Shown piece after piece: positions 24,811 to 33,003 of a stretch of DNA of 64,000 nt. Location of the stretch: contig NZ_DATJTC010000036.1 of the NCBI RefSeq assembly GCF_035503745.1, positions 124,001 through 188,000 on the forward strand, written 5' to 3'. Position 1 is the first letter of the stretch. Each line of letters begins with the position of its first letter. The DNA is from Dyella_B sp035503745. GTDB taxonomy: Bacteria > Pseudomonadota > Gammaproteobacteria > Xanthomonadales > Rhodanobacteraceae. Under the pieces are notes generated by a model. The model was not told the DNA's origin and did not search any database. It worked only from the letters and a program-made list of their open reading frames with translations. The translations under genes were made by a program, and so were the position numbers.

Positions 24811-25047
24811 GTTTCTGTTCCGATCGTGCAATTGAAAAGGGGTGTGGGTTTGATTCATCGTCGCGCTCAAGTGAACTCCTCAGGCTTCAGCCTATCCCCG
24901 ACAGCTGTCCCTGGTCGCCCGCCCTAAGGTCCGATTTGGATTGCGACTTCAGCTCCGAAGATACACGACTTCGTGCCCGACTCTCGATTGCAGCAGAACA
25001 TTGAGCCTGGCTGTCCCCAAACCATCGACCCGAAGGCCCGCCGAATG

Positions 25048-25269
25048 TCAGGCGAAAGCAAATGGCGCCGACTTGCGCCAGATTTCAACTTCGCGGGCGA
25101 CGATCTGCACCGAGATGGATTCGACGAGTTCGTGGGGGCCGTTTTCGCAGATTCACTCTTTAACTACGCGATCGAACAATGCCCCCACCGGAAGCTGCAC
25201 GGCACCGTTTCGCCCAGTTAAGAGGCCACCATCCAAGACGCCCTCTAGCTCGAACTCCAGGCCGTCCAT
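25048..25269 (-). pseudogene. Degraded hypothetical gene with in-frame stop
   Basis: Read on the minus strand from ATG 25269, the frame gives MDGLEFELEGVLDGGLLTG and on to ALFDRVVKE. A TGA follows at 25153-25155, then the same frame continues with NGPHELVESISVQIVAREVE to a stop at 25048. The two halves read like one beta-rich protein interrupted by a nonsense mutation. No product can be named. The remaining bases between 24811 and 25047 contain no supported gene. Confidence 0.5.
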
Positions 25270-25303
25270 ACCGATCTCCGAATGTTAGTAGGAAATGAAG
25301 AAC

Positions 25304-25327
25304 GTCTGCTTCGGGTCGGAAGCGGAC
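25304..25327. repeat. Island palindrome, copy 3
   Basis: GTCTGCTtcgggtcggAAGCGGAC is one of the better-preserved copies. It lies between the degraded gene and the LprI-like gene. Confidence 0.75.
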
Positions 25328-25336
25328 AATACTGAC

Positions 25337-25750
25337 CTATGGAAGCCAGATCGCTTTCAACTCTTTCGTTCGCTGTTCTATCAGCGACTTTTTGCACGCC
25401 TCAACCATCGCGCCGTCCATCGATCCACCCTTGAAGATGTTGGCCTGAACATCGCAATCCGCATCTCTGAACTTGATCCAAGCGCGCTCTGACTCGATCA
25501 GGGACGCCCTTGCCGCCCTAAGATTGTCACTACCGTCAAGCTGACTTAGGGCATGCTGATAAGCCGCATTGAGCTCGGTATCAGCTGCCCGAGTTTCTTG
25601 GGCGGCGCAGATATAGGCGTCGCGACCGGAACCGTCGTTATGACAGACGTTGCCCTGAGCCACTGCCTGAAAAGAAAAGGTAACGATCAGTAACGACGCC
25701 AAGCGCGCCGAAACATTTACCAAGCGGGATCGGTTCCTACTAACGACCAC
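25337..25750 (-). CDS. LprI-like (DUF1311) secreted protein
   Basis: The 137-residue protein has a signal peptide (to AVAQG) and the DUF1311 pattern: CHNDGSGRDAYICAAQETRAADTE, LNAAYQHAL, ERAWIKFRDADCDVQ, GGSMDGAMVEACKKSLIEQRTKEL. Four cysteines probably form two disulfides. Relatives include the lysozyme inhibitor LprI, so inhibition of lysozyme is possible but unproven here. It stands alone between palindromes 3 and 4. Confidence 0.85.
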   Translation of the reverse strand: MVVSRNRSRLVNVSARLASLLIVTFSFQAVAQGNVCHNDGSGRDAYICAAQETRAADTELNAAYQHALSQLDGSDNLRAARASLIESERAWIKFRDADCDVQANIFKGGSMDGAMVEACKKSLIEQRTKELKAIWLP

Positions 25751-25800
25751 CGTGAACCTCCAAGAATGACTATTGACCTTCTTTGCTTACTTCGATCATA

Positions 25801-25821
25801 TCCGCTATGGGTCGAAAGCGG
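25801..25821. repeat. Island palindrome, copy 4
   Basis: TCCGCTatgggtcgaaAGCGG-type copy between the LprI-like gene and the next hypothetical gene. Confidence 0.72.
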
Positions 25822-25824
25822 GCC

Positions 25825-26301
25825 TTATGGGACGGGTAGCATAGGCGGTGGAACCACATGAGGAGTGATCTTGAATGTGTGGTGATCAGTATCGTCACCC
25901 GTCGTTTCACTACATACCCACCAATATGCCTGCGGGTAATTCACAACTGCATCGTGCAGGCGTCGCCGATCTGTCGTTAGGTCGGGTTGCACATCAAAAT
26001 GACGTCGACTTCCAGGCTCAATAGGTGTTTGGAAACGAATAGTCAAATCAAATGACTGGGATGGCAACCCGTCGGTCCCGCTGTTGTCGCTAGAACAGGT
26101 AAAGCGAACAATAAGCCATCTTTTCTGACTCGAATTAATGACGCTACCGATCACATGCAACGTTCCTTGTGCGTCCAATGACGGCGTAGCAACGACCACT
26201 ACACCGCCCTTGTCTAGTTGCGGCGGCGACGTGCCACCAGTAGCTGACGCAGTCGCCATGAAGATCATGCTCCCAGCAAATGTAACAAAATGTCTTGTCA
26301 C
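25825..26301 (-). CDS. Secreted hypothetical protein
   Basis: The 158-residue protein has a signal peptide (MTRHFVTFAGSMIFMATASA) followed by a beta-rich domain (GTLHVIGSVINSSQKRWLIVRFTC) and a C-terminal Pro-rich tail (HVVPPPMLPVP). Two cysteines are present in the mature part. No family is recognised. Its stop is 3 bp from palindrome 4 and palindrome 5 lies about 50 bp upstream of its start. Confidence 0.65.
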   Translation of the reverse strand: MTRHFVTFAGSMIFMATASATGGTSPPQLDKGGVVVVATPSLDAQGTLHVIGSVINSSQKRWLIVRFTCSSDNSGTDGLPSQSFDLTIRFQTPIEPGSRRHFDVQPDLTTDRRRLHDAVVNYPQAYWWVCSETTGDDTDHHTFKITPHVVPPPMLPVP

Positions 26302-26353
26302 GCGCCCCTCCCTTTTAAACCGACATCTGGCGGATTGATTACTGATTGGTAGC

Positions 26354-26376
26354 GTCCGCTATGGGTCGGAAGCGGC
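26354..26376. repeat. Island palindrome, copy 5
   Basis: GTCCGCTatgggtcggaAGCGG copy. The consensus loop ATGGGTCGGA is exact here. Confidence 0.75.
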
Positions 26377-26395
26377 CCCTATGAGACCCTCCACC

Positions 26396-26973
26396 CTACT
26401 CGGAATGCGCCTGATTTTCCTCTCGGAGGGCTGAAAGGCCCAGCAAGCTCCTCGCTCGTTCAACTGTATCCATGACCTCTGCCTCAAACCCGTTTCCAAG
26501 TTCCAGGCAACGCATGAATTCGGCGGCGCGCCGCTTAATGTCAACAGCCCAAGACCTCTCCTCCGGATCAGTCATGACACTAGTGAAAGATCTCTTGCTC
26601 TGATCAATTGCTCCGGCCATACCTGCCGATACAGCCAAATGGTAGTGATGCATATTGAGGTGGGTGACTTCGCAGCGAGCCAGGCCTGCACATGCGCAAA
26701 AGATGGAAAGCGCTGACGCAGGGTCATTACCTCTTGACTGGCCCGCTGCGCCAGCTTTTCCGCAACTGATGCGAACTGCTCATCGCTTGCGAATGATTGA
26801 AAGCTCTCCACCCGATGCCCGTCATCGAATGACAGGTATTCCTTTTCATACCAAAGCCAACACGCTCCAACGTTTAGGTAGCTCCCTCTAGCCCACGCGG
26901 ACGGCTGAAACTCGACAACCCCTATCCACCAACTGCGGTCATCAAGCCACGTTCTCGATCGCCCCTTCTGCAT
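26396..26973 (-). pseudogene. Frameshifted hypothetical gene
   Basis: From ATG 26973 the minus strand encodes WWIGVVEFQPSAWARGSYLN, then CWLWYEKEYLSFDDGHRVESF and LRQRFPSFAHVQAWLAAKSP. After about 26650-26680 the coding continues in another frame with NMHHYHLAVSAGMAGAI and RAAEFMRCLELG. The two halves together resemble a known hypothetical family of DUF-type immunity or housekeeping proteins. A single frameshift therefore probably disabled the gene, unless it is a sequencing error. Confidence 0.6.
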
Positions 26974-27088
26974 GCAGCCTAGAGGGCTAAGGGCAGCTTG
27001 GCGGCCGCATTGATCAAGCGCGAATGCAGAAGTATTGGCATTGGATGCAACCTTGCGATCTTTGTTTGGACTCCGATCAAGGAGCAAC

Positions 27089-27112
27089 GTCTGTTTTGGG
27101 TCGGAAGCAGCC
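27089..27112. repeat. Island palindrome, copy 6
   Basis: GTCTGttttgggtcggaaGCAGcC copy with one weak pair. It lies upstream of the frameshifted gene. Confidence 0.65.
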
Positions 27113-27172
27113 ACGAACATTGGCATAAACCTTGCGCTCAACAAGACGTGCGCGTGCTCTGATCAAAATAAT

Positions 27173-27466
27173 TCAACGAGGATCGGGAGCCCATTTTTGC
27201 AACCCACAATGCCGACATTTTTGGGTGTATGTATTGAAACCTCGACCCTTGACCACGAAAAAAAGTTTTGCACATCTTGGGCATCGGAAGAGCACTACGA
27301 CCAATCGTGTGTATGCAAAGACTATGAACCAGCACAGGCCGACGTAGTCGCCGATGGAGGCGAAGCGGGACTCTGATATCAGTAAAACAATCCCAAGCCC
27401 AAGGATGAGAACTCCCCACGATGCGTACGACCAGGTACGCAGTTGGAGCCAGTATTTTGAGTACAT
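27173..27466 (-). CDS. Small membrane protein with C-terminal zinc ribbon
   Basis: The 97-residue protein has two hydrophobic helices (WGVLILGLGIVLLI and VGLCWFIVFAYTRLVVVLF). They are followed by a four-cysteine zinc-ribbon-like pair, CPRCAKLFF near residue 62 and CRHCGLQKW near residue 84. Similar short TM plus zinc-ribbon proteins are common as orphan genes. The role is unknown. Confidence 0.72.
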   Translation of the reverse strand: MYSKYWLQLRTWSYASWGVLILGLGIVLLISESRFASIGDYVGLCWFIVFAYTRLVVVLFRCPRCAKLFFVVKGRGFNTYTQKCRHCGLQKWAPDPR

Positions 27467-27514
27467 CAGCTCACCTTATGATTTGTCCTGGTATTGATGG
27501 TAGGTGATGGGAAT

Positions 27515-27538
27515 GTCCGCTCTGGGTCGGAAGCGGTC
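27515..27538. repeat. Island palindrome, copy 7
   Basis: GTCCGCTctgggtcggAAGCGGtc copy between the zinc-ribbon gene and the next secreted protein gene. Confidence 0.72.
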
Positions 27539-27549
27539 GCCTCGTCAAA

Positions 27550-28215
27550 CTAATGATGGCCTAAAATCGCCCCTCTATCCGAGATGCCCTCAGCTTGGTT
27601 CCACAGGAAATTCCAGACGCTCGACTCCGTGCTGGACTTTTCTCCAGGCCGCAGGCCTGCCCACGCAGACATCCATTCGGAAGAATTGCGCAATTGCCGT
27701 AACTCCCTTTCTGCTTGCGAGCGAGATGGCACGGGGACAGGTTCAGTTCTGAAAGGACCGCGTCCTTCGCAACGACGAAGATAGTCACGTGGTCGCTCGG
27801 CAACGCCGGCTATAACGTAGCTCGTGCTCAATACAAAATAAGAAGAGCCGGACTGTACGACGGGGTATAGCGGCCAAAGACGCGAATCGCCAAATCGACC
27901 TTCCACGTCCCAAAGTCCTCCATAACCAGGAGGGAGCTGGGATTTCCCCTGCCATAAGATCGTACATACCCAACTAATCCTTTCCGCAACCTCCACGTTG
28001 GTCAGTGCGTGCGTATAAGAAATTGGACTGTATGCTTCAAGTGGTGAGAGTGCTTCGAGCTCCACCTTGGCTCTGTCTTCGCCTATCAAAACGTAGTAAT
28101 TGACCGCTTCTGCGATCATGGCTGCGTTGAATTGACTCGACACAAAAAGCGCTGGCTCATCGGCATATAAAGTACCCGATGCCAATGAGAGGCAGAAAAA
28201 GGTCAGTAATCTCAT
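27550..28215 (-). CDS. Secreted hypothetical protein
   Basis: The 221-residue protein starts MRLLTFFCLSLASGTLYADEP (signal peptide). Its Trp/Tyr-rich domain contains LPPGYGGLWDVEGRFGDSRLWPLYPVV, here noted only by its key GYGGLWD and WPLYP elements. AAGG six bases before the ATG supports the start at 28215; a longer frame opens at 28266. No family is recognised. Confidence 0.62.
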   Translation of the reverse strand: MRLLTFFCLSLASGTLYADEPALFVSSQFNAAMIAEAVNYYVLIGEDRAKVELEALSPLEAYSPISYTHALTNVEVAERISWVCTILWQGKSQLPPGYGGLWDVEGRFGDSRLWPLYPVVQSGSSYFVLSTSYVIAGVAERPRDYLRRCEGRGPFRTEPVPVPSRSQAERELRQLRNSSEWMSAWAGLRPGEKSSTESSVWNFLWNQAEGISDRGAILGHH

Positions 28216-28296
28216 TCTGAACCTTGCGAATTTCCCCTGGGTAAGCATGGTCAACCTCAAGTTCATGATGTTTTTCAGGCAATGCTTACCGAAAGC

Positions 28297-28486
28297 GACC
28301 GCTCCGGGTCCAGGCTGTGTGAAAACGCAAGTTCACCACTGACGATGTGCCTCCTACGCGAAATCTGACCGAGTTGCTTACCTCAAGTTGGTCAGAATCG
28401 CACCTAGGTCGCCGATTTTGATCAAGAACTGCGCATTGAAAATTTCCACTTTGTGTTTTCACACAGTCTCGGTGGAAGCGGACATT
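28297..28486. repeat. Island palindrome, copy 8, split by an insertion
   Basis: The left half GACCGCTccgggtc (28297-28310) and the right half GGTGGAAGCGGACATT (28471-28486) together make one palindrome copy. It is interrupted by the MITE-like element at 28313-28468. Confidence 0.65.
28313..28468. mobile_element. MITE-like element with 18-bp terminal inverted repeats
   Basis: Ends GGCTGTGTGAAAACGCAA (28313-28330) and TTGTGTTTTCACACAGTC (28451-28468) match at 16 of 18 positions as inverted repeats. The 156-bp element has no coding capacity. Such TGTGTGAAAAC ends are seen on transposase-bearing IS elements, so it is probably mobilised in trans. It is inserted inside palindrome copy 8. Confidence 0.72.
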
Positions 28487-28516
28487 CATAATACCGATCG
28501 TCGATGTCCACGGCTT

Positions 28517-29020
28517 TCATCCCGCATAAATGAAGCAAGCAGAAATGACGGCAATGAGCAAAATAAGCCACGCTTCGCCAAGTTGCCAATACATGGCAAA
28601 GCTTGCCGCCCCCGCAATCGCATGCCGTCTATGGGAGATCGTGCGACTGGTTAGCACGTAGACGTAGACACCTATTATAGCAACGATGCCGGTGATCACC
28701 CATGCGCTTGAGGCGTGCAGGGATTGAGCGACAAGGAGCCATAGTATGGCGCTGGCAAATGTAAGGAGGCGCCCGACAACACCATAGTTCCAAAGCGTCC
28801 CGCGAACCTCGGGAGGTGCGTTAGCGGCAATCTCCGCACGGCGCGCTGCAACGGCATCGAGTTGGTGCGTGTTCGCACCTCGTTCAATCAATTCGAGACG
28901 TAGTGCTTCTTCCGCCCATTCGGTCCTGCCTTCCGCAGACCACATCTCCTTGAGCGTATCTGTATCGATGTCTGACAACCGCTTTCGCGCGGTGACGACC
29001 ATTTTGGTGTCATCGGTCAT
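28517..29020 (-). CDS. Hypothetical membrane protein
   Basis: The 167-residue protein has a charged N-terminal cytoplasmic part (residues 1-75, rich in Glu and Arg: DTLKEMWSAEGRTEWAEEALRLELIERG) and then about four TM helices to the C-terminus. The helical N-terminal unit resembles that of DUF-type membrane proteins but no family is certain. The stop overlaps the area just after palindrome 8. Confidence 0.68.
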   Translation of the reverse strand: MTDDTKMVVTARKRLSDIDTDTLKEMWSAEGRTEWAEEALRLELIERGANTHQLDAVAARRAEIAANAPPEVRGTLWNYGVVGRLLTFASAILWLLVAQSLHASSAWVITGIVAIIGVYVYVLTSRTISHRRHAIAGAASFAMYWQLGEAWLILLIAVISACFIYAG

Positions 29021-29103
29021 TTCCTTTCCCCCTGTCGTTCATTGCTTTCTCGAGATGCTGATGCTTGGCTATCTACCTCTGATCAATCTTGTTCCGCTGA
29101 GAA

Positions 29104-29125
29104 TCGCTCTGGGTCGGAAGCGGAC
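29104..29125. repeat. Island palindrome, copy 9
   Basis: tCGCTctgggtcggAAGCGGAC copy, its first two bases decayed. Confidence 0.7.
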
Positions 29126-29208
29126 TCTACCCAATTTCCGGATTTCGGTGTTTAAGTTCCGTCATCTTCTCGATATCGACATAAGGCGCCATTGGCGGCC
29201 AGAGCGAC

Positions 29209-29637
29209 TCACCCTCCAGCCCACGCAACGCCAGAATATCTTTTTGCATCCCGATGCAGATTTTCTCTTGAAACGACGATGCTTGAGAGCCCGACAAATC
29301 GCCTCTTGCCATACATGATAGTCAAGATAGTTTGACCGCGCGCTCCACCCCATTGGAGCTTCGTGATGTCCGCTATTGGCACCATCTTGTGGCCAAACAG
29401 CCAGGATCGAACAATCGAACGATCATTCATGTCGACGCGTGTGGTGAGCATGAATATCAACCATATTGATAGGAGAACCGCGGCCACTTCAAATGTGAGG
29501 CCAACAAGTACGTTGCGACTTTCAAATATTGCAAGGCCTACCCAAAAGAACATGCCTATTCCAGGCGCAACGAACAACAGTAGGCAAATTCGAGATCCCC
29601 AAGATGCCGTATAACTCTTATCCATATTTTCCCTCAA
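29209..29637 (-). CDS. Hypothetical PH-like membrane protein, C-terminus uncertain
   Basis: The 142-residue protein has two N-terminal TM helices followed by a segment like a bacterial PH domain (VDMNDRSIVRSWLFGHKMVPIADITKLQW). The frame ends at 29209. Reading frames on the same strand between 29127 and 29353 suggest the original C-terminus may have been frameshifted. No function is known. Palindromes 9 and 10 bracket it. Confidence 0.6.
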   Translation of the reverse strand: MRENMDKSYTASWGSRICLLLFVAPGIGMFFWVGLAIFESRNVLVGLTFEVAAVLLSIWLIFMLTTRVDMNDRSIVRSWLFGHKMVPIADITKLQWGGARGQTILTIMYGKRRFVGLSSIVVSRENLHRDAKRYSGVAWAGG

Positions 29638-29666
29638 CTACTCATCTCCATGATTGGCGTCGGCTT

Positions 29667-29692
29667 GTCCGCTATGGGATGCGGAAGCGGAC
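29667..29692. repeat. Island palindrome, copy 10 (last of the array)
   Basis: GTCCGCTatgggatgcggAAGCGGAC has an 8-bp stem and a slightly longer loop. It closes the array on the right, just before the IS remnant. Confidence 0.72.
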
Positions 29693-29699
29693 CTTAGGG

Positions 29700-29980
29700 C
29701 GAGTTTAGATCAGCTCACCCGCCCCAGACGGGCACCGGCGCAGCAACAGGGTGTTCGGCGCTAGGCAGACCCGAAGTTCCAGCCTATCGAAACCAGCAGC
29801 GACCATCGCATTTGTGAGTCAAGCGAAATAACGAAGATCAGCGCGTGGGTGAACTGGAACTTCGCTGCGTACAACCTGATCCGGTTCGGCGGCATCGGTG
29901 AGTGGTGGAATCCCTCGCCAACGTGAGGAAGCGTGCGCCTATTTGGAAACTGGTCGATGGGTGTTTCTCAACAGCCCGTC
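29700..29980 (+). mobile_element. IS transposase remnant and IS end
   Basis: A short plus-strand segment NFAAYNLIRFGGIGEWWN (about 29845-29920) resembles the C-terminus of IS5-type transposases. It is followed by GTTTCTCAACAGCCCGT at 29963-29979, which looks like an IS right end. The same end sequence recurs at 35693-35709 on the other side of the amine-oxidation operon. No intact transposase remains. Confidence 0.5.
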
Positions 29981-30364
29981 AATGAAATATGCGGCCATGC
30001 AGCATGCCAGGATGTTCAACGCATCATTTTGTGGCAACGGTTTCACCATTTAGGACATTACGTATTTTATTTAATTATAAATTATTGTTTTATATGAATA
30101 ATATTTACGATAGAAGAAATTGGCGCATTGCACCAAACAAGCCCAAAAATAAGCAAAATGACCTGCTTGTGACAAATCCCCCACAAAATCGTCCAAGTTA
30201 TTGACGCACTGCAATATTGGCATGTAGCCTGACTTTGCCGGCCCCTGAGGGGGGGGATTCCGGCCAAGCAAGCTGTTCATCGACGCACCCAAAGAAGGAA
30301 TCGAAAAAGCCAAGTCCATTGGAGGGCGCCCTTTTGCCGCAACTCTTTGATCGGGGGATCACCC
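29981..30364. promoter_or_regulatory. AT-rich upstream region of the TonB-receptor operon
   Basis: This stretch has no supported gene. It holds a strongly AT-rich block at about 30060-30120 (TTTAATTATAAATTATTG), which is exceptional for this genome and a good place for the promoter of the 30365-35593 operon. A GGGGGA ribosome-binding site lies just before ATG 30365. Confidence 0.45.
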
Positions 30365-32917
30365 ATGAAAGTACGTCTTACTCGTTGCTCGCTCGCCGCC
30401 GCAGTGCTGTCCGTACTCTCCATGAACCTCGCCACGGCGGCTACACCACCGGCCTGGGCCGACGACACGTCCGCCGCTACAAGCACTTCTTCCAACACCG
30501 CCACTTCCACCAATACGAATACAAACACGAACACGACGTCGAGCACGCCGCCCAACCCCGCCAACGCATCCCAGCTTGATGCAGTCGTCGTCACCGGAGG
30601 GCGCTTTGAAACGACGGTAGGTCAAAGCACCACCCCGGTGACTGTGATCAGTGGCGCCACATTGCAATCCACCGGCCAGGCCAATCTGCGCGATGCGCTC
30701 GTCCAGCTCTCGCCGTCGATTTCGCATACGAGCTACGGCGCGGACAACGCGGAATTTACCGACGAACTTCAGCTCGATGGCCTGAGCCCCGACCACGTAT
30801 TGGTGCTGGTCAACGGCAAGCGCCGTCACGGCTCGGCGAACATCGTGCAGGATCCGGGCCTCGATCAGGGCTCGACCGGTGTGGACATCGACATGATTCC
30901 CACCGACCTGATCGATCACATCGAAATCCTGCGCGACGGCGCAGCGGCGCAGTACGGTTCAGATGCGATCGCCGGCGTCGTCAACATCATCCTCAAGACC
31001 AAGGCCAGCGGCGGCACGGTGTCCAGCACCAGCGGGCAGACCTACAAGGGCGACGGCTTCAAGAACACCGAGACTGCCAGCGTGGGCCTCAGCCTGGGCG
31101 GCAACGGATACCTTGATCTGAGCGCCGAATACGATCGCATCAACCACGCGATACGCACTGGACCGGACTATGCCGACGGTCTGTACGGCGAAAACACACC
31201 CGCAGCCATTGCGTATGTAAACGCAAACGGCTACTCGCCGCCCTACCCGGTCGGGCCGGCCTACAAAAACCCCTGGTCGAGCGATACGGCAAGCACTCGC
31301 CAATTGTTCGGATTCAATGCCGGCTACGACTTTACCGACAATGTCGAAGCCTACGCCTTCGGTACGTTCGGGCATCGCTACGCCGAATCCTACGAGAACT
31401 ATCGCCCGCCTTATGTCGATCCGGAGGTTTACCCGAACGGCTTCGTGCCCATTTTCACCATCGACGAAAACGACTACTCGATTACCGGCGGCGTCATGGA
31501 CGACAACTTCTTTGGCTGGAGCGTGGACCTCAGCACCACCTACGGCGGCGATCGCGACAACCTTGGGCTGGTCCATTCGGTCAATCCATCGCTGACGGAC
31601 TCGCCCACCTCGTTCGGCATTGGCGCCACCAGCAACTCGCAGCTCACCGGCAACCTCGACTTCACGCGGCCGTTCCAGGTTTCCGCATTCGCCGCGCCCT
31701 TGAATTTCGCCTTTGGTTTCGAAGCGCGGCGCGACACGTTCCAGATCCAGCCCGGCGACCCGTCTTCCTATGAAGATGGCGGCGCATCGTCGGAGGCCGG
31801 CTTCAATCCATACAACTCCGGCCAATGGTCGCGCAACGTGACAGCGGCTTACATCGACCTGTCCACGCACATCACCGACAAGTGGCAGACGGATGTCGCA
31901 GGGCGCTACGAGCATTACAGCGATGCTGGAAATACCCGAAACGCCAAGGTCTCCACGCGCTACGACTTCACGCCGCAGATCGCGCTGCGCGCCAGCGCCA
32001 GTACTGGCTTCCATGCGCCTTCCTTGGCCGAAGAACATTTCTCTTCGCTCGCCGTAACGCCCGACAGCGCGTCGGCGCAGTTGCCTTCCGACTCGGCCGG
32101 CGCCGCCGCGCTAGGTGCGCAACCGCTCAAACCGGAAAAAGCCACCAACCTCAACCTGGGCCTGGTGCTGAATCCGCTGGACAACCTCAACATCACGGCG
32201 GATGCATACCAGATCAATATCCGCAATCGCATCGTCGCAGGCGGCACCGTGTACGGCCTGCCCGCCGTCGATGCGATGACGGCCGCAGGCTTCCCCGTGC
32301 CGCCGTATGTCGTGGCCGCCGCGCAGGCCAATCCGGATACGGGGCTCGCCAGCGTGTGGTACTTCACCAACGGCGCGAACACGCGCACGCGCGGACTCGA
32401 CCTGACCAGCGTCTACCACACCGATTACGGTTCCTTCGGCAAGGTGGACTGGGATCTGTCGGCCAACCTCAATACGACCCGCCTGACGCACCTGGTGACG
32501 GAGAACGGCGAGCCCATCCTCAACGCGCAGCAGATCGACTATCTCACCTCGACCACGCCCAAGAGCAAGGTGATCGTCGGCGGTACCTGGCACCAGGGCA
32601 AGTGGGGCGTGACCGTACATGAAACGCGTTGGGGCGCTACCACCGATCAACTTTCCTACATCGTCGGCCCCGATTCGGTGGTGCCGGATACCTTCTACCC
32701 GTGGCGCAATGCGGCCATCTACACCACCGATTTCGAGGTCCGCTACAACGTGACCAAGCAACTGCAGGTGGCGTTGGGTGCGAACAACGCATTCGACCGG
32801 TATCCGTCCAAGATCCCTTACGTCACCGCGCTGGAAGGTCAGTTGTACGACACCCAGAGTTCGCAGGTCGGCTATGACGGCGGGTATTACTACCTGCGCC
32901 TCGCCTATCAATTCTGA
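30365..32917 (+). CDS. TonB-dependent outer membrane receptor
   Basis: The 850-residue receptor has a signal peptide to about residue 20 and then an unusual Thr/Asn/Ser-rich linker (residues 32-62). The plug domain follows (LDAVVVTGGRFETTVGQSTTPV, DHVLVLVNGKRRHGSA, IEILRDGAAAQYGSDAIAGVVNIILK) and a 22-strand-type barrel ending YYYLRLAYQF with terminal Phe. The ATG at 30365 starts the signal peptide; a TTG at 30347 is less likely. It should import the substrate of the periplasmic enzymes encoded right after it. Confidence 0.93.
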   Translation: MKVRLTRCSLAAAVLSVLSMNLATAATPPAWADDTSAATSTSSNTATSTNTNTNTNTTSSTPPNPANASQLDAVVVTGGRFETTVGQSTTPVTVISGATLQSTGQANLRDALVQLSPSISHTSYGADNAEFTDELQLDGLSPDHVLVLVNGKRRHGSANIVQDPGLDQGSTGVDIDMIPTDLIDHIEILRDGAAAQYGSDAIAGVVNIILKTKASGGTVSSTSGQTYKGDGFKNTETASVGLSLGGNGYLDLSAEYDRINHAIRTGPDYADGLYGENTPAAIAYVNANGYSPPYPVGPAYKNPWSSDTASTRQLFGFNAGYDFTDNVEAYAFGTFGHRYAESYENYRPPYVDPEVYPNGFVPIFTIDENDYSITGGVMDDNFFGWSVDLSTTYGGDRDNLGLVHSVNPSLTDSPTSFGIGATSNSQLTGNLDFTRPFQVSAFAAPLNFAFGFEARRDTFQIQPGDPSSYEDGGASSEAGFNPYNSGQWSRNVTAAYIDLSTHITDKWQTDVAGRYEHYSDAGNTRNAKVSTRYDFTPQIALRASASTGFHAPSLAEEHFSSLAVTPDSASAQLPSDSAGAAALGAQPLKPEKATNLNLGLVLNPLDNLNITADAYQINIRNRIVAGGTVYGLPAVDAMTAAGFPVPPYVVAAAQANPDTGLASVWYFTNGANTRTRGLDLTSVYHTDYGSFGKVDWDLSANLNTTRLTHLVTENGEPILNAQQIDYLTSTTPKSKVIVGGTWHQGKWGVTVHETRWGATTDQLSYIVGPDSVVPDTFYPWRNAAIYTTDFEVRYNVTKQLQVALGANNAFDRYPSKIPYVTALEGQLYDTQSSQVGYDGGYYYLRLAYQF

Positions 32918-33003
32918 CGCCGGGCGCGGTTTCCACATCGCAAAAGGCATCGGCAGGGGCGGCTCGTTCACCGAACCGCCCCCTTATCCGCGAGGTTGGT
33001 GTG

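Noticed and set aside
24973..25221. Plus-strand 82-codon frame
   Set aside because: It overlaps a more protein-like decayed frame on the minus strand and has no start signal or motif.
22805..29692. Canonical integron with attC sites
   Set aside because: The palindromes lack the GTTRRRY/RYYYAAC core of attC and no integron integrase gene is in the window. Only the layout resembles an integron.
22805..29692. CRISPR array
   Set aside because: The palindromes are separated by whole genes of several hundred bases, not by short uniform spacers, and no cas gene is present.
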